DNA of 35,467 nt, taken from positions 1-35,467 of the forward strand of contig JAAYSY010000270.1 of assembly GCA_012518235.1 (NCBI GenBank). Direction: 5' to 3'. The stretch's first letter is position 1. The number at the start of each line of letters is the position of its first letter. Below the pieces are notes generated by a model, which made no database searches, had not been told where the DNA came from, and saw only the letters and a program-made list of their open reading frames with translations. Of this stretch, positions 24,531 through 32,933 are shown one piece after another. A program made the position numbers and the translations under genes. The stretch comes from Bacteroidales bacterium (GTDB lineage Bacteria > Bacteroidota > Bacteroidia > Bacteroidales > Bacteroidaceae).

Positions 24531-25514
24531 ATGAATAAGAGAGATTTAAGAATAGTGTATATGGGAACTCCAGAGTTTGCGGTAACTTCCTTGAAACGGT
24601 TAGTTGAAGGAGGTTATAACGTAGTAGGGGTAATTACTGCTCCTGATAGACCAGCGGGTAGAGGACAAAAAGTCCGCCCATCTGCAGTTAAAGAATATGC
24701 GGTTAGTCAAAATCTCCCTCTATTGCAGCCTGTTAAGTTACAAGACCCGGATTTTTTAACACAATTAAAATCTTGGAATGCTGATTTGCAAATAGTCGTT
24801 GCTTTTAGAATGTTACCCGAGGTAGTATGGGATATGCCACGTTTAGGTACTTTCAATTTACATGCTTCTTTATTGCCTCAATATCGTGGAGCAGCTCCTA
24901 TTCATTGGGCGGTTATAAATGGTGAAATAGAGACTGGGGTAACTACTTTCTTTTTAGATCATAAAATTGACACAGGAAAAATAATTCTTCAGAAAAAGGT
25001 CGCCATTAAGGAAGCAGATAATGTAGGCGTTATTCATGACAAGTTAATGGAATTAGGAGGAGAATTAGTGGTTGAAACGGTTGATGCCCTGTTAAATAAT
25101 AACATTCAACCTATACCTCAAGAGAAACTTATTGAGGGTGAACTAAAAAATGCCCCTAAACTTTTTAGAGAGAATTGTAAAATCGATTGGACTCAGTCTG
25201 TAGAGACTATTTATAACTTTATTCGAGGTTTATCACCTTATCCTTCTGCGTGGAGTCCGATGTTTGTAGCAAGTGAAAACAAAGCAATTGATGTAAAAGT
25301 TTTTGCTAGTGAAAAAATTATTCAAAAACACAATTTAGACACTGGAACTATTCAAACAGATGGTAAAGAGTATATTCAGGTTGCTGTTCGTGATGGATTT
25401 ATAGTTATAAAAGAATTACAGTTACCAGGTAAAAAAAGATTAAAAGTTGATGAATTGCTTAGAGGCTATGAAATAACGAATGATTTTTATATGTTAACTA
25501 ATAAGAAAAAATAG
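24531..25514 (+). CDS. fmt: Methionyl-tRNA formyltransferase
   Basis: This 327-residue enzyme formylates initiator methionyl-tRNA with 10-formyltetrahydrofolate. The Rossmann start RIVYMGTPEFAV, the loop TAPDRPAGRGQKVRPSAVK, the folate-binding and catalytic FNLHASLLPQYRGAAPIHWA (Asn and His of the Asn-His-Asp set near residues 107-109) and TTFFLDHKIDTG (Asp) are all visible. The C-terminal domain from about residue 205 includes NFIRGLSPYPSAW. Length is close to the 315 residues of E. coli Fmt. It lies in a packed run with the ClC channel gene before it and rpe after it; no def gene is adjacent. Confidence 0.97.
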   Translation: MNKRDLRIVYMGTPEFAVTSLKRLVEGGYNVVGVITAPDRPAGRGQKVRPSAVKEYAVSQNLPLLQPVKLQDPDFLTQLKSWNADLQIVVAFRMLPEVVWDMPRLGTFNLHASLLPQYRGAAPIHWAVINGEIETGVTTFFLDHKIDTGKIILQKKVAIKEADNVGVIHDKLMELGGELVVETVDALLNNNIQPIPQEKLIEGELKNAPKLFRENCKIDWTQSVETIYNFIRGLSPYPSAWSPMFVASENKAIDVKVFASEKIIQKHNLDTGTIQTDGKEYIQVAVRDGFIVIKELQLPGKKRLKVDELLRGYEITNDFYMLTNKKK

Positions 25515-25547
25515 TATCTTACTACTATTCTAAATAAATAAAAAGAT

Positions 25548-26198
25548 ATGAAACCACTAATATCTCCTTCCGTGTTATCAGCTGATTTTGGGTATTTAGC
25601 CGATGATATAAAAATGTTAAATGAGAGTGCTTGTGACTTGATCCATATTGATGTTATGGATGGTGTTTTTGTTCCAAATATTTCTTTTGGGTTTCCTGTA
25701 ATGAAACATATAAAGAAGTATAGTGAAAAGCCTTTAGATGTTCATTTAATGATAGTGCAGCCTGAGAAGTTCATAAGAGAAGTTCAGGAGATTGGGGTAA
25801 AATATATGACTGTTCATTATGAAGCTTGTATTCATTTGCATCGTGTAGTTCAACAAATACGTGAAGCAGGAATGAGTCCAGGTGTTTCTATTAATCCTGC
25901 AACTCCTGTGTCTTTATTAAAAGATATTTTACCAGAGGTTGACTTAGTTTTAATTATGAGTGTTAATCCTGGATTTGGCGGACAAGACTTTATAGCTAAC
26001 TCTCTAAATCGAGTTAAAGAACTTAAGGCATTGATAAAAGAGACAGGTTCAAAAGCATTAATTGAAGTTGATGGTGGAGTAAACCTTGAAACAGGAGCTC
26101 AACTAATAGATGCGGGTGCTGATGTCTTAGTTGCTGGAAGTGCTATATTTTCTGCACCCAATCCTTCAGATATGATTAACAAAATGAAGAATCTTTAA
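25548..26198 (+). CDS. rpe: Ribulose-phosphate 3-epimerase
   Basis: This 216-residue TIM-barrel enzyme interconverts ribulose 5-phosphate and xylulose 5-phosphate in the pentose phosphate pathway. The start ISPSVLSADFGYL, the metal and catalytic HIDVMDGVFVPNISFG, DVHLMI, VLIMSVNPGFGGQ and EVDGGVNLETG motifs are all present, in the right order. Length is standard. It is 33 bases after fmt and 13 bases before comEC. This position between fmt and comEC is, to my knowledge, common in Bacteroidales but has no evident functional meaning. Confidence 0.97.
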   Translation: MKPLISPSVLSADFGYLADDIKMLNESACDLIHIDVMDGVFVPNISFGFPVMKHIKKYSEKPLDVHLMIVQPEKFIREVQEIGVKYMTVHYEACIHLHRVVQQIREAGMSPGVSINPATPVSLLKDILPEVDLVLIMSVNPGFGGQDFIANSLNRVKELKALIKETGSKALIEVDGGVNLETGAQLIDAGADVLVAGSAIFSAPNPSDMINKMKNL

Positions 26199-26211
26199 GT
26201 AATCTGTAGGA

Positions 26212-28311
26212 ATGGGGGTATCAATAACACAGCGATATCCCTTACTTCTTCCAACACTATCGCTTATCATTGGAATAAACTTTGGTAAGAAGATCTTTTT
26301 TTCTGAATGGATAATCTATCCATCTTCAGCACTATGGTTGTGTCTTCTTTTTCTGGTGTTTTTAATACTTTTCTATCCGATAAAAACATTCAGGTATCGA
26401 TGGTTTTATGGATTATTGTGCTGTTTTTTCTTTTTGATTTTTGGTTTGTTTCTGTCTATACAAGAATTAACTAAAACAAATTATACTTTTCCTATAACCT
26501 CTAGCGTCTATAAAGTACAGTTAGTGAGTTCTGTTTTAGAAACAGATAAATCATTGAGTGTTGATGCTAGAATATTGGCTGTTGGAGATAGTATTGGCTT
26601 AAAACCTACATCTCATAATAGTATAGTAAAGTTATTTTTCGAGAAAGATTCGGCAGTTTATAAATTACATTGTGATGATGAAATATTAATTTTTTCTCAA
26701 TTAAAACAACCTCAATCAAACTTAAATTTTGAATCTTTTGATTATGGTAATTTTTTAAGACTAAAAGGGTTTTCTGGTAGTGGCTATGTGTCAAAAGATA
26801 ATTGGAGTGTGTTATCAAGCCCATCGAAGCACAGTCTTCGATTTAAAAGTTTGTATGCTCAACAAAAGGTGGTTCAACAATATGAAACATGGGGATTAGA
26901 TGATGAGGCTTTATCTATAATATCTGCTTTAACTGTAGGATATAAAGACGATTTGACTAGTAATTTAAAGAGTGCTTTTTCTTCGGCTGGTGTTAGCCAT
27001 GTTTTAGCTTTATCTGGGTTGCATGTTGGTTTTATTTATTTGTTTTTTATGTTTGTGTTGAAGAAAATTGGACGTAACAAACCAAAAATTCAATGTCTGG
27101 GTAAGCTTATTATTGTTTGTATATTGTGGGGGTTCGCTTTTGTTGTAGGCGGTTCTCCTTCAGTTGTACGAGCTGTCTTTATGTTTAGTTTATTCACGCT
27201 GTCAACTATAATAACTAACGGGGGGGATTCTAAGCAAACTTTATGTATAGCGTGTTTTTTGATGTTACTATATAATCCTTTATGGTTATTTGATGTGGGG
27301 TTTCAATTGTCATTTATTGCTGTAGCTTCTATACTTATATTATTACCTGTCGTCAAACCACTCATTGTCTGTAAAACAAGATTGGGGAAATACATTTGGG
27401 ATACATGTTCTGTATCTTTGGTAGCACAAATTGGGGTTTTACCTATAATTCTTTATTGCTTTTCTTCGTTTCCTCTTTATTTTCTATTGGGTAATCTATT
27501 AATTATACCCTTAGTTTCTATTATAGTTTATCTCAGTTTTGTTTCCTTATTAATTTGCTACATTCCATATCTTAGTATTCCTACAGTATATCTATTAAAT
27601 AAATTACTTTCTATTTTAACTTTTGTGGTGAGGTGGATTGAACAGATTCCTTACTCATCAATAGATAATATTTGGCTTAGTAAAGCAGAGGTTCTGATTC
27701 TTTTTCTAGTGCTTATTGCTGTAGCTTATTTATTATATAATCCAAGTTATACCACAATGAGACGCTGTTTAAGTTGTCTAATTATCTTTTTAGTAGTTCA
27801 TTTTTATTATCAATATAAATCCACACTTAAAACAAGCATTGAGTTTTATAGTGTGAAGAATTGTCCAGCAGTACATTGTATAGAATCTACAGGTGAGAGC
27901 TTTTTGCTGCAGGTTAATGATACAGTGGAATATACAAGTCTTTATTCGACTATGAAGAAGTATTGGAGTCATCACCATTTGCACCCAGCTTGTCTATCGG
28001 ATTCCTGTTATTCGAATACTCTTTTTTACAAAAAACCATTATTGGTGTTTCATGATTATAAAATAGCTGTTGTTGATGTAGATTGTAGGAATCTTGAAGT
28101 AAGGTTACCTAAAAGAGTTAATATGATTTACTTGAGTAAGGGGTTTAGAGGCTCTATAAGTGATGTTCTAGCTGTGTTTTCTTCTCCATTAATTATATTA
28201 GATAGTAGTTTGTCTTCTTATTTACAAGAACAAATAATTACGGAAAGCAAAGAGAAAAGCATAGAATGTATACCATTATTAACAAAAGGTTCCTGTTGCT
28301 TTAGTCTATGA
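26212..28311 (+). CDS. comEC: ComEC/Rec2-family membrane DNA channel protein
   Basis: This 699-residue multi-spanning protein belongs to the family that carries transforming DNA across the inner membrane. Two or three membrane segments at the N-terminus flank a soluble OB-like domain (about residues 95-215, the DUF4131 region). The core competence domain begins with SHVLALSGLHVGFIYLFF near residue 262 and contains VVGGSPSVVRAVFMFSLF and further membrane segments to about 540. The C-terminal soluble part lacks the HxHxDH motif of the metallo-beta-lactamase domain in many ComEC proteins, so no nuclease activity is evident. It overlaps none of its neighbours and starts 13 bases after rpe. A complete uptake system cannot be judged from this window. 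Confidence 0.88.
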   Translation: MGVSITQRYPLLLPTLSLIIGINFGKKIFFSEWIIYPSSALWLCLLFLVFLILFYPIKTFRYRWFYGLLCCFFFLIFGLFLSIQELTKTNYTFPITSSVYKVQLVSSVLETDKSLSVDARILAVGDSIGLKPTSHNSIVKLFFEKDSAVYKLHCDDEILIFSQLKQPQSNLNFESFDYGNFLRLKGFSGSGYVSKDNWSVLSSPSKHSLRFKSLYAQQKVVQQYETWGLDDEALSIISALTVGYKDDLTSNLKSAFSSAGVSHVLALSGLHVGFIYLFFMFVLKKIGRNKPKIQCLGKLIIVCILWGFAFVVGGSPSVVRAVFMFSLFTLSTIITNGGDSKQTLCIACFLMLLYNPLWLFDVGFQLSFIAVASILILLPVVKPLIVCKTRLGKYIWDTCSVSLVAQIGVLPIILYCFSSFPLYFLLGNLLIIPLVSIIVYLSFVSLLICYIPYLSIPTVYLLNKLLSILTFVVRWIEQIPYSSIDNIWLSKAEVLILFLVLIAVAYLLYNPSYTTMRRCLSCLIIFLVVHFYYQYKSTLKTSIEFYSVKNCPAVHCIESTGESFLLQVNDTVEYTSLYSTMKKYWSHHHLHPACLSDSCYSNTLFYKKPLLVFHDYKIAVVDVDCRNLEVRLPKRVNMIYLSKGFRGSISDVLAVFSSPLIILDSSLSSYLQEQIITESKEKSIECIPLLTKGSCCFSL

Positions 28312-28327
28312 TATCTAAAGATTTTTG

Positions 28328-28335
28328 TATTTTTG
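28328..28335 (+). promoter_or_regulatory. Possible -7 element before the DHH phosphoesterase gene
   Basis: TATTTTTG matches TAnnTTTG and lies 29 bases before the start codon at 28365, which would give a leader of about 20 bases. A -33 partner is not clear, so the gene may also be read from the preceding run. Confidence 0.45.
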
Positions 28336-28364
28336 TCTATTCAAAATAGAAGTATAAAAATAGA

Positions 28365-29399
28365 ATGCTTAGAAAAGTAATAGAACCTTCCAAAGTAGAT
28401 CATTTTGTTCGATGGTTTGAGCGAAGTGAGAAAATAGTAATAGTCTCTCATATCTCTCCTGATGGTGATGCTATTGGTTCGTCTTTGGGATTATATCATT
28501 TTTTTTCTTGTCAGAATAAAGACGTTGCAGTAATTATGCCTAATGATTTTCCTAACTTCTTAAAGTGGATGCCAGGAAGCGATACGATATTGATTTATGA
28601 TAAAGAAAAAGACAGATGTGACCAGTTGATAAATGAAGCTGATGTTTTATGTTGTTTGGATTTTAATACACCTAGTCGTGTCGGTGAAATGCAGGATATT
28701 ATATTAAAAACACCTGCTCGAAAAATAATGGTAGATCATCATCCATATCCTGAGGATTTTTGCCGTATTATTATGTCTTATCCACATATCTCATCCACTT
28801 CAGAATTGGTCTTTCGATTAATTTGTGCTATGGGATATTATAGTGAAATATCTCGAGAAGGAGCTATTGGTATTTATACAGGTATGATGACCGACACGGG
28901 AAACTTCACCTATAATTCAAATCATGAAGAAATATATCTAATTATCAATCACTTAATTAAAAAAGGGATAGATAAAGATGCTATTTATAGAGCCGTTTTT
29001 AATACGTACTCAGTTAGTAGAATGAAGTTGCAAGGGCATATAATGAGTAAAATCAAGATATTTCCATCACATCATGCTTCACTAATCACTCTTACTGAGG
29101 AAGAGAAAGATGAGTTTAATTTTGTGAAAGGGGATAGTGAAGGTTTTGTGAATATTCCATTAGCTATTGATGATATCTTCTTATCTTGTTTTCTTGTAGA
29201 AGATAATGAGCAAAATATAATAAAGGTGTCTCTTCGTTCTCAAGGAGACTTTCCATGTAATAAGGTGGCTGCTGAATATTTTAATGGTGGAGGACACTTA
29301 AATGCATCAGGAGGAGAATTTAAAGGAACGATGAAGGGAGCTATTCAAGCTTTTGAAGATGCTTTAAAAGCTTATGCACCATTACTATGTAAGGGTTAA
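28365..29399 (+). CDS. DHH-family phosphoesterase (NrnA-like oligoribonuclease / pAp phosphatase)
   Basis: This 344-residue protein has the DHH set in order: SHISPDGDAIGSSLGL near residue 30, CLDFNTPSR near 97, the DHH of MVDHHPYPEDF near 125, and TGMMTDTGNFTYNS near 170. The DHHA1 domain ends with GGGHLNASGGEF near 315. NrnA-type enzymes degrade short RNA and dephosphorylate 3'-phosphoadenosine 5'-phosphate; c-di-AMP or pApA hydrolysis by related GdpP/DhhP proteins is the main alternative. There are no membrane or sensory domains, which favours the NrnA/DhhP type. It follows comEC by 53 bases. Confidence 0.9.
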   Translation: MLRKVIEPSKVDHFVRWFERSEKIVIVSHISPDGDAIGSSLGLYHFFSCQNKDVAVIMPNDFPNFLKWMPGSDTILIYDKEKDRCDQLINEADVLCCLDFNTPSRVGEMQDIILKTPARKIMVDHHPYPEDFCRIIMSYPHISSTSELVFRLICAMGYYSEISREGAIGIYTGMMTDTGNFTYNSNHEEIYLIINHLIKKGIDKDAIYRAVFNTYSVSRMKLQGHIMSKIKIFPSHHASLITLTEEEKDEFNFVKGDSEGFVNIPLAIDDIFLSCFLVEDNEQNIIKVSLRSQGDFPCNKVAAEYFNGGGHLNASGGEFKGTMKGAIQAFEDALKAYAPLLCKG

Positions 29400-29467
29400 T
29401 TTTACAAACCTTAGGTTAAATTAGTAGAACAACCTATTGATTAAGAGAGCTATTTTATAAAAAAATA

Positions 29468-29475
29468 TATATTTG
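29468..29475 (+). promoter_or_regulatory. Possible -7 element of the DUF4827-like gene
   Basis: TATATTTG matches TAnnTTTG and lies 20 bases before the start at 29496, giving a very short leader. The surrounding stretch is highly AT-rich and no -33 element is evident. Confidence 0.45.
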
Positions 29476-29495
29476 TATAGAAGTATTTATATTCA

Positions 29496-30137
29496 ATGAA
29501 AAATATGAAAAAAGGATTACTTTTCTTTTGTTCTTTGTTAACGTTTATATTGTTTTTTGCTTGTGATAATAGCAAAACTTATGCAGAAAGACTAGAAGAT
29601 GAAAAGAAAGCGATACGTAGTTTTATTAAGGAGCATAATTACACAACGATATCGTTAGAAGAGTTTGAGAAAGATACAATAACAGGTGAAAATGAATTTG
29701 TTACATTACCCGATGGTATTTATATGAATATCGTTAGTAGAGGGTCTGAGAATCCAGCAGATACTATAAAAGCTGGGCAAAATGTAGTTGTTCGTTTCAC
29801 TGAATATGACATTATTCAAAAGTATATTACGGAAGCCTCTAATTATGGAAACCCAGTTGAAGAGTATAACAACTACCCTGATATGTTCCGATTTGATCAG
29901 GTAGGAACAACAGTTTATGGAGAGTTTATAACAGGGGAATTAGGTGTAGGTTATAATATGTATCGTACGTATGGGTCTACTTCTGTTCCTGGTGGTTGGT
30001 TACTTCCTTTAAGATATATTCGTAGTGGAGCTCACATCAAACTGATCATTCCTTCTAAGATGGGACACATTTCTGCACAGCGTACAGTTTTTCCCTATTT
30101 TTACGACATGCGCAATATAAAATTAGAGAAAAACTAA
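29496..30137 (+). CDS. DUF4827-like lipoprotein
   Basis: This 213-residue protein has a lipoprotein signal ending LLTFILFFAC, with the lipobox cysteine at residue 23, followed by DNSKTYAERLEDEKKAI. The body contains a helix then beta-rich segments and resembles the DUF4827 family found next to glmM in Bacteroidales; some features (GVGYNMYRTYGSTSVPGGW and LRYIRSGAHIKLIIPS) recall the FKBP fold of lipoprotein peptidyl-prolyl isomerases, but the family's activity is not established and I would not assign one. It should be anchored in the envelope facing the periplasm. It is 24 bases before glmM and likely shares its transcript. Confidence 0.8.
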   Translation: MKNMKKGLLFFCSLLTFILFFACDNSKTYAERLEDEKKAIRSFIKEHNYTTISLEEFEKDTITGENEFVTLPDGIYMNIVSRGSENPADTIKAGQNVVVRFTEYDIIQKYITEASNYGNPVEEYNNYPDMFRFDQVGTTVYGEFITGELGVGYNMYRTYGSTSVPGGWLLPLRYIRSGAHIKLIIPSKMGHISAQRTVFPYFYDMRNIKLEKN

Positions 30138-30161
30138 TAAATACATAAACAACTTATTAAC

Positions 30162-31547
30162 ATGACACTTATAAAATCAATCTCTGGTATTCGAGGAACT
30201 ATTGGGGGACAGGTAGGAAATGCTTTTACTCCGTTGGACATTGTGAAATTTACTTCTGCTTATGGAACCTACATGAGAAGATGTCAGCCGATAAAGAATA
30301 ATAAAATTATTGTTGGTCGCGATGCTCGAATATCTGGTGAAATGGTTAGAAACTTAGTCGTTGGTACCCTAATGGGAATTGGTTGGGACGTTGTAGATAT
30401 AGATTTGGCTTCTACTCCAACCACTGAAATAGCAGTGATGAAAGAGGATGCAGCGGGGGGCATTATTTTAACTGCCTCGCATAATCCAAAACAATGGAAT
30501 GCATTAAAGCTTCTAAATGGCAAAGGGGAATTTCTGAATGCTGAGCAAGGAGAAGCCGTGCTTGATTTAGTAGAGACTGAGGATTTTGATTATGTTGAAG
30601 TGGATAACTTAGGAAGTTATAAAAAAGATTTGTCTTATAATCAAAAGCATATTGATAGTGTATTAGGTTTAGAATTAGTTGATGTAGAGGCTATTAAAGC
30701 TGCTAATTTTAAGGTGGCTATTGATTGTGTGAACTCTGTAGGTGGACTTATACTTCCTGATTTACTAAAACAATTAGGTGTTGAAAAAATAGAAAAACTA
30801 CATTGCGATGCTACAGGTCATTTCGCACACAATCCAGAACCGTTAGAGGAGAACCTCGGTGATATCATGAAGTTGATGAAGGAAGGTAGCTTAGATGTTG
30901 CTTTTGTTGTAGATCCTGACGTGGATCGTTTAGCATTAGTAGCAGAGAACGGTACGATGTATGGTGAGGAGTATACTTTAGTTACTGTTGCTGATTATGT
31001 ATTGAAACATACTCCCGGAAATACGGTTTCAAATTTGAGCTCAACAAGAGCTTTACGTGATGTTACAAAACGTTACGGAATGAATTATAGTGCTGCAGCT
31101 GTAGGAGAGGTTAATGTGGTTGCTAAAATGAAAGAAACGAATGCAGTTATTGGAGGTGAAGGAAATGGTGGAGTTATCTACCCTGAAAGTCACTATGGTA
31201 GAGATGCTTTGGTTGGTATAGCTTTGTTTCTATCGCATTTAGCTCATGAGAAGAAGACTGTAAGTGAATTAAGAGCCACTTATCCTGTCTATTTCATGTC
31301 TAAAAAACGAATTGATTTAACCCCTGAAATTGATGTCGATGGCTTATTGGATAAAGTCCAAGAACACTTCTCAGATGAAGAAATTAATACCGTTGATGGT
31401 GTGAAAATAGATTTTTCTGATAAATGGGTTCATTTACGAAAGAGTAATACAGAGCCAATCATACGTGTATATAGTGAAGCTCATACGAAAGAGAAAGCAG
31501 ATACTATAGCAAATGAAGTTATTGCTGTAATTCAAAGTATGATTTAA
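30162..31547 (+). CDS. glmM: Phosphoglucosamine mutase
   Basis: This 461-residue alpha-D-phosphohexomutase likely converts glucosamine 6-phosphate to glucosamine 1-phosphate for UDP-GlcNAc and peptidoglycan synthesis. The start SISGIRGTIGG, the phosphoserine loop TASHNPKQWNALKLL with S106, the magnesium loop DPDVDRLAL near residue 250, the sugar loop GEGNGGVIYPE near 330 and the phosphate-binding RKSNTEPIIRVYSEA are all present. Sequence alone leaves phosphomannomutase or phosphoglucomutase as alternatives; the GEGNGG form of the sugar loop supports GlmM. It forms a two-gene unit with the upstream lipoprotein gene and ends in a strong terminator. Confidence 0.9.
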   Translation: MTLIKSISGIRGTIGGQVGNAFTPLDIVKFTSAYGTYMRRCQPIKNNKIIVGRDARISGEMVRNLVVGTLMGIGWDVVDIDLASTPTTEIAVMKEDAAGGIILTASHNPKQWNALKLLNGKGEFLNAEQGEAVLDLVETEDFDYVEVDNLGSYKKDLSYNQKHIDSVLGLELVDVEAIKAANFKVAIDCVNSVGGLILPDLLKQLGVEKIEKLHCDATGHFAHNPEPLEENLGDIMKLMKEGSLDVAFVVDPDVDRLALVAENGTMYGEEYTLVTVADYVLKHTPGNTVSNLSSTRALRDVTKRYGMNYSAAAVGEVNVVAKMKETNAVIGGEGNGGVIYPESHYGRDALVGIALFLSHLAHEKKTVSELRATYPVYFMSKKRIDLTPEIDVDGLLDKVQEHFSDEEINTVDGVKIDFSDKWVHLRKSNTEPIIRVYSEAHTKEKADTIANEVIAVIQSMI

Positions 31548-31575
31548 TTAGAGACTTGTTATACGACGATATATT

Positions 31576-31616
31576 AATTCCGAAGTTACTTAACCTATAA
31601 GTAACTTCGGAATTTT
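31576..31616 (+). terminator. Terminator after glmM
   Basis: AATTCCGAAGTTACTTA (31576-31592) and its exact complement (31598-31614) form a 17-bp stem with a 5-base loop, followed by T to 31618. The end touches the stop of the convergent queA gene, which probably uses the same hairpin. Confidence 0.9.
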
Positions 31617-32840
31617 TTATGGTATTAATAAGGAAGAATCCCCATAACTAAGAAAACGAAAATTGTGATTTAAAGCGAAGTCATAGATATCCTTCCAATT
31701 ATCTTCTTTTACAAAAGCAGACACTAGTAAAAGTAAAGTGCTCTGTGGTTGATGAAAGTTTGTAATCATCGCTTTAACTAGTTGGTATTCATAACCAGGA
31801 GCTATAATTATACGCGTATGTGTGTTTAATCTATCAAGTTGGTGTACTGTTAGATAGGTGAGTATGTTGTGTAAGGACTCTAGAGCTGTTAACTTGTGTT
31901 GTTGCTCATAGGCCTGCCATTGATTAATAGCTAGTTCATCTTCACTTGCATTTGGGTGATCTTGTAAAAAGACTCCAATATGATAAAGACTTTCTAATGT
32001 TCTCACCGATGTAGTACCTACAGCAATTGCTTGTCCTTTGTATTGTATTAGCTTTTCTATGACTTCTCTACGTACAGTGAAGTATTCTGTATGCATCTCA
32101 TGCTTACCTATTTCATCACTTTTTACAGGTCTAAAAGTTCCAGCACCTACATGTAGTGTGATTTCCTCAATTGCTATTTCACTCTTTCTTATACTATCTA
32201 AGACACGAGGTGTAAAGTGTAGTCCAGCTGTAGGAGCTGCTACAGATCCTTTTATCTTAGAATAAACAGTTTGATACGTTACTTTATCTGTTTCCTCTGT
32301 TTTTCTATTTAGATAAGGAGGAATAGGTAGTTCTCCAAAGGCTTCGAGAATATCAGTGAATGTAAAATTAGAATTATCCCAATGAAAGTTTACTCGATGA
32401 CCTGTTTCATGGGCTTCACCTCGTGTAGCTGATAAAGTTACTTTTTCTCCTTTAAGAACGAGCGATTGTTTAAGTGTTCCCTCTTTCCATTTCTTTAGAT
32501 TCCCTATCATACAATACCAAGAGACCTCTTCTTTTGATTGAAAATTAAGATTGTAATCAGTGGGGGATGCTGGTTCTAAACAGAAAATCTCTATCGTAGC
32601 ACCCGTCTCTTTTTGAAGGCGTAGCCTTGCTTGTATAACTTTGGTGTTATTAAAGATCATCAAAGAATCTTTGGGTAGGAAGTTTGCCAAGTTATGAAAT
32701 CGGTCTTCCGTAATTTGTCCTTGTTTATAAATGAGCAGTTTAGATTCATCTCTGACAGGAAGTGGAAACTTAGCTATACGTTCCTCAGGAAGTTGATAAT
32801 TGTAATCTTTAATTTGAATTTGTTGAGGCTTATTTTTCAT
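31617..32840 (-). CDS. queA: S-adenosylmethionine:tRNA ribosyltransferase-isomerase (QueA family)
   Basis: This 407-residue enzyme transfers and rearranges the ribosyl part of SAM onto preQ1 at the wobble position of tRNA, forming epoxyqueuosine. Visible motifs are DYNYQLPEERIAKFPL at residues 13-28, MIFNNTKVIQARL near 60, PIPPYLNR, TDKVTYQTVYSKIKGSVAAPTAGLHFT near 200, HVGAGTFRPV near 240 and TNFHQPQSTLLLLVSAF near 370. It is some 50 residues longer than E. coli QueA (356), with extra sequence after residue 290. From memory, Bacteroidales often carry this longer form as well as a standard QueA, so its exact tRNA substrate role is less certain than its family. Confidence 0.9.
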   Translation of the reverse strand: MKNKPQQIQIKDYNYQLPEERIAKFPLPVRDESKLLIYKQGQITEDRFHNLANFLPKDSLMIFNNTKVIQARLRLQKETGATIEIFCLEPASPTDYNLNFQSKEEVSWYCMIGNLKKWKEGTLKQSLVLKGEKVTLSATRGEAHETGHRVNFHWDNSNFTFTDILEAFGELPIPPYLNRKTEETDKVTYQTVYSKIKGSVAAPTAGLHFTPRVLDSIRKSEIAIEEITLHVGAGTFRPVKSDEIGKHEMHTEYFTVRREVIEKLIQYKGQAIAVGTTSVRTLESLYHIGVFLQDHPNASEDELAINQWQAYEQQHKLTALESLHNILTYLTVHQLDRLNTHTRIIIAPGYEYQLVKAMITNFHQPQSTLLLLVSAFVKEDNWKDIYDFALNHNFRFLSYGDSSLLIP

Positions 32841-32861
32841 TTATACGTTTCTTTTGTAGCA

Positions 32862-32869
32862 CAAAAATA
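32862..32869 (-). promoter_or_regulatory. -7 promoter element of queA
   Basis: On the minus strand TATTTTTG (32869-32862) matches TAnnTTTG and lies 22 bases before the queA start codon. No clear -33 element was found. Confidence 0.5.
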
Positions 32870-32890
32870 GCGATATTAGCTGAGATAATA

Positions 32891-32913
32891 GATCAGTTCA
32901 ATAAAATCTGATC
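32891..32913. repeat. Inverted repeat upstream of the DUF2027-Smr gene
   Basis: GATCAG (32891-32896) and CTGATC (32908-32913) flank an 11-base centre, 21 bases before the start codon at 32934. The spacing resembles an operator or a small leader hairpin. No matching regulator can be named. Confidence 0.4.
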
Positions 32914-32933
32914 AAATATAAAAGATTGAAGTT

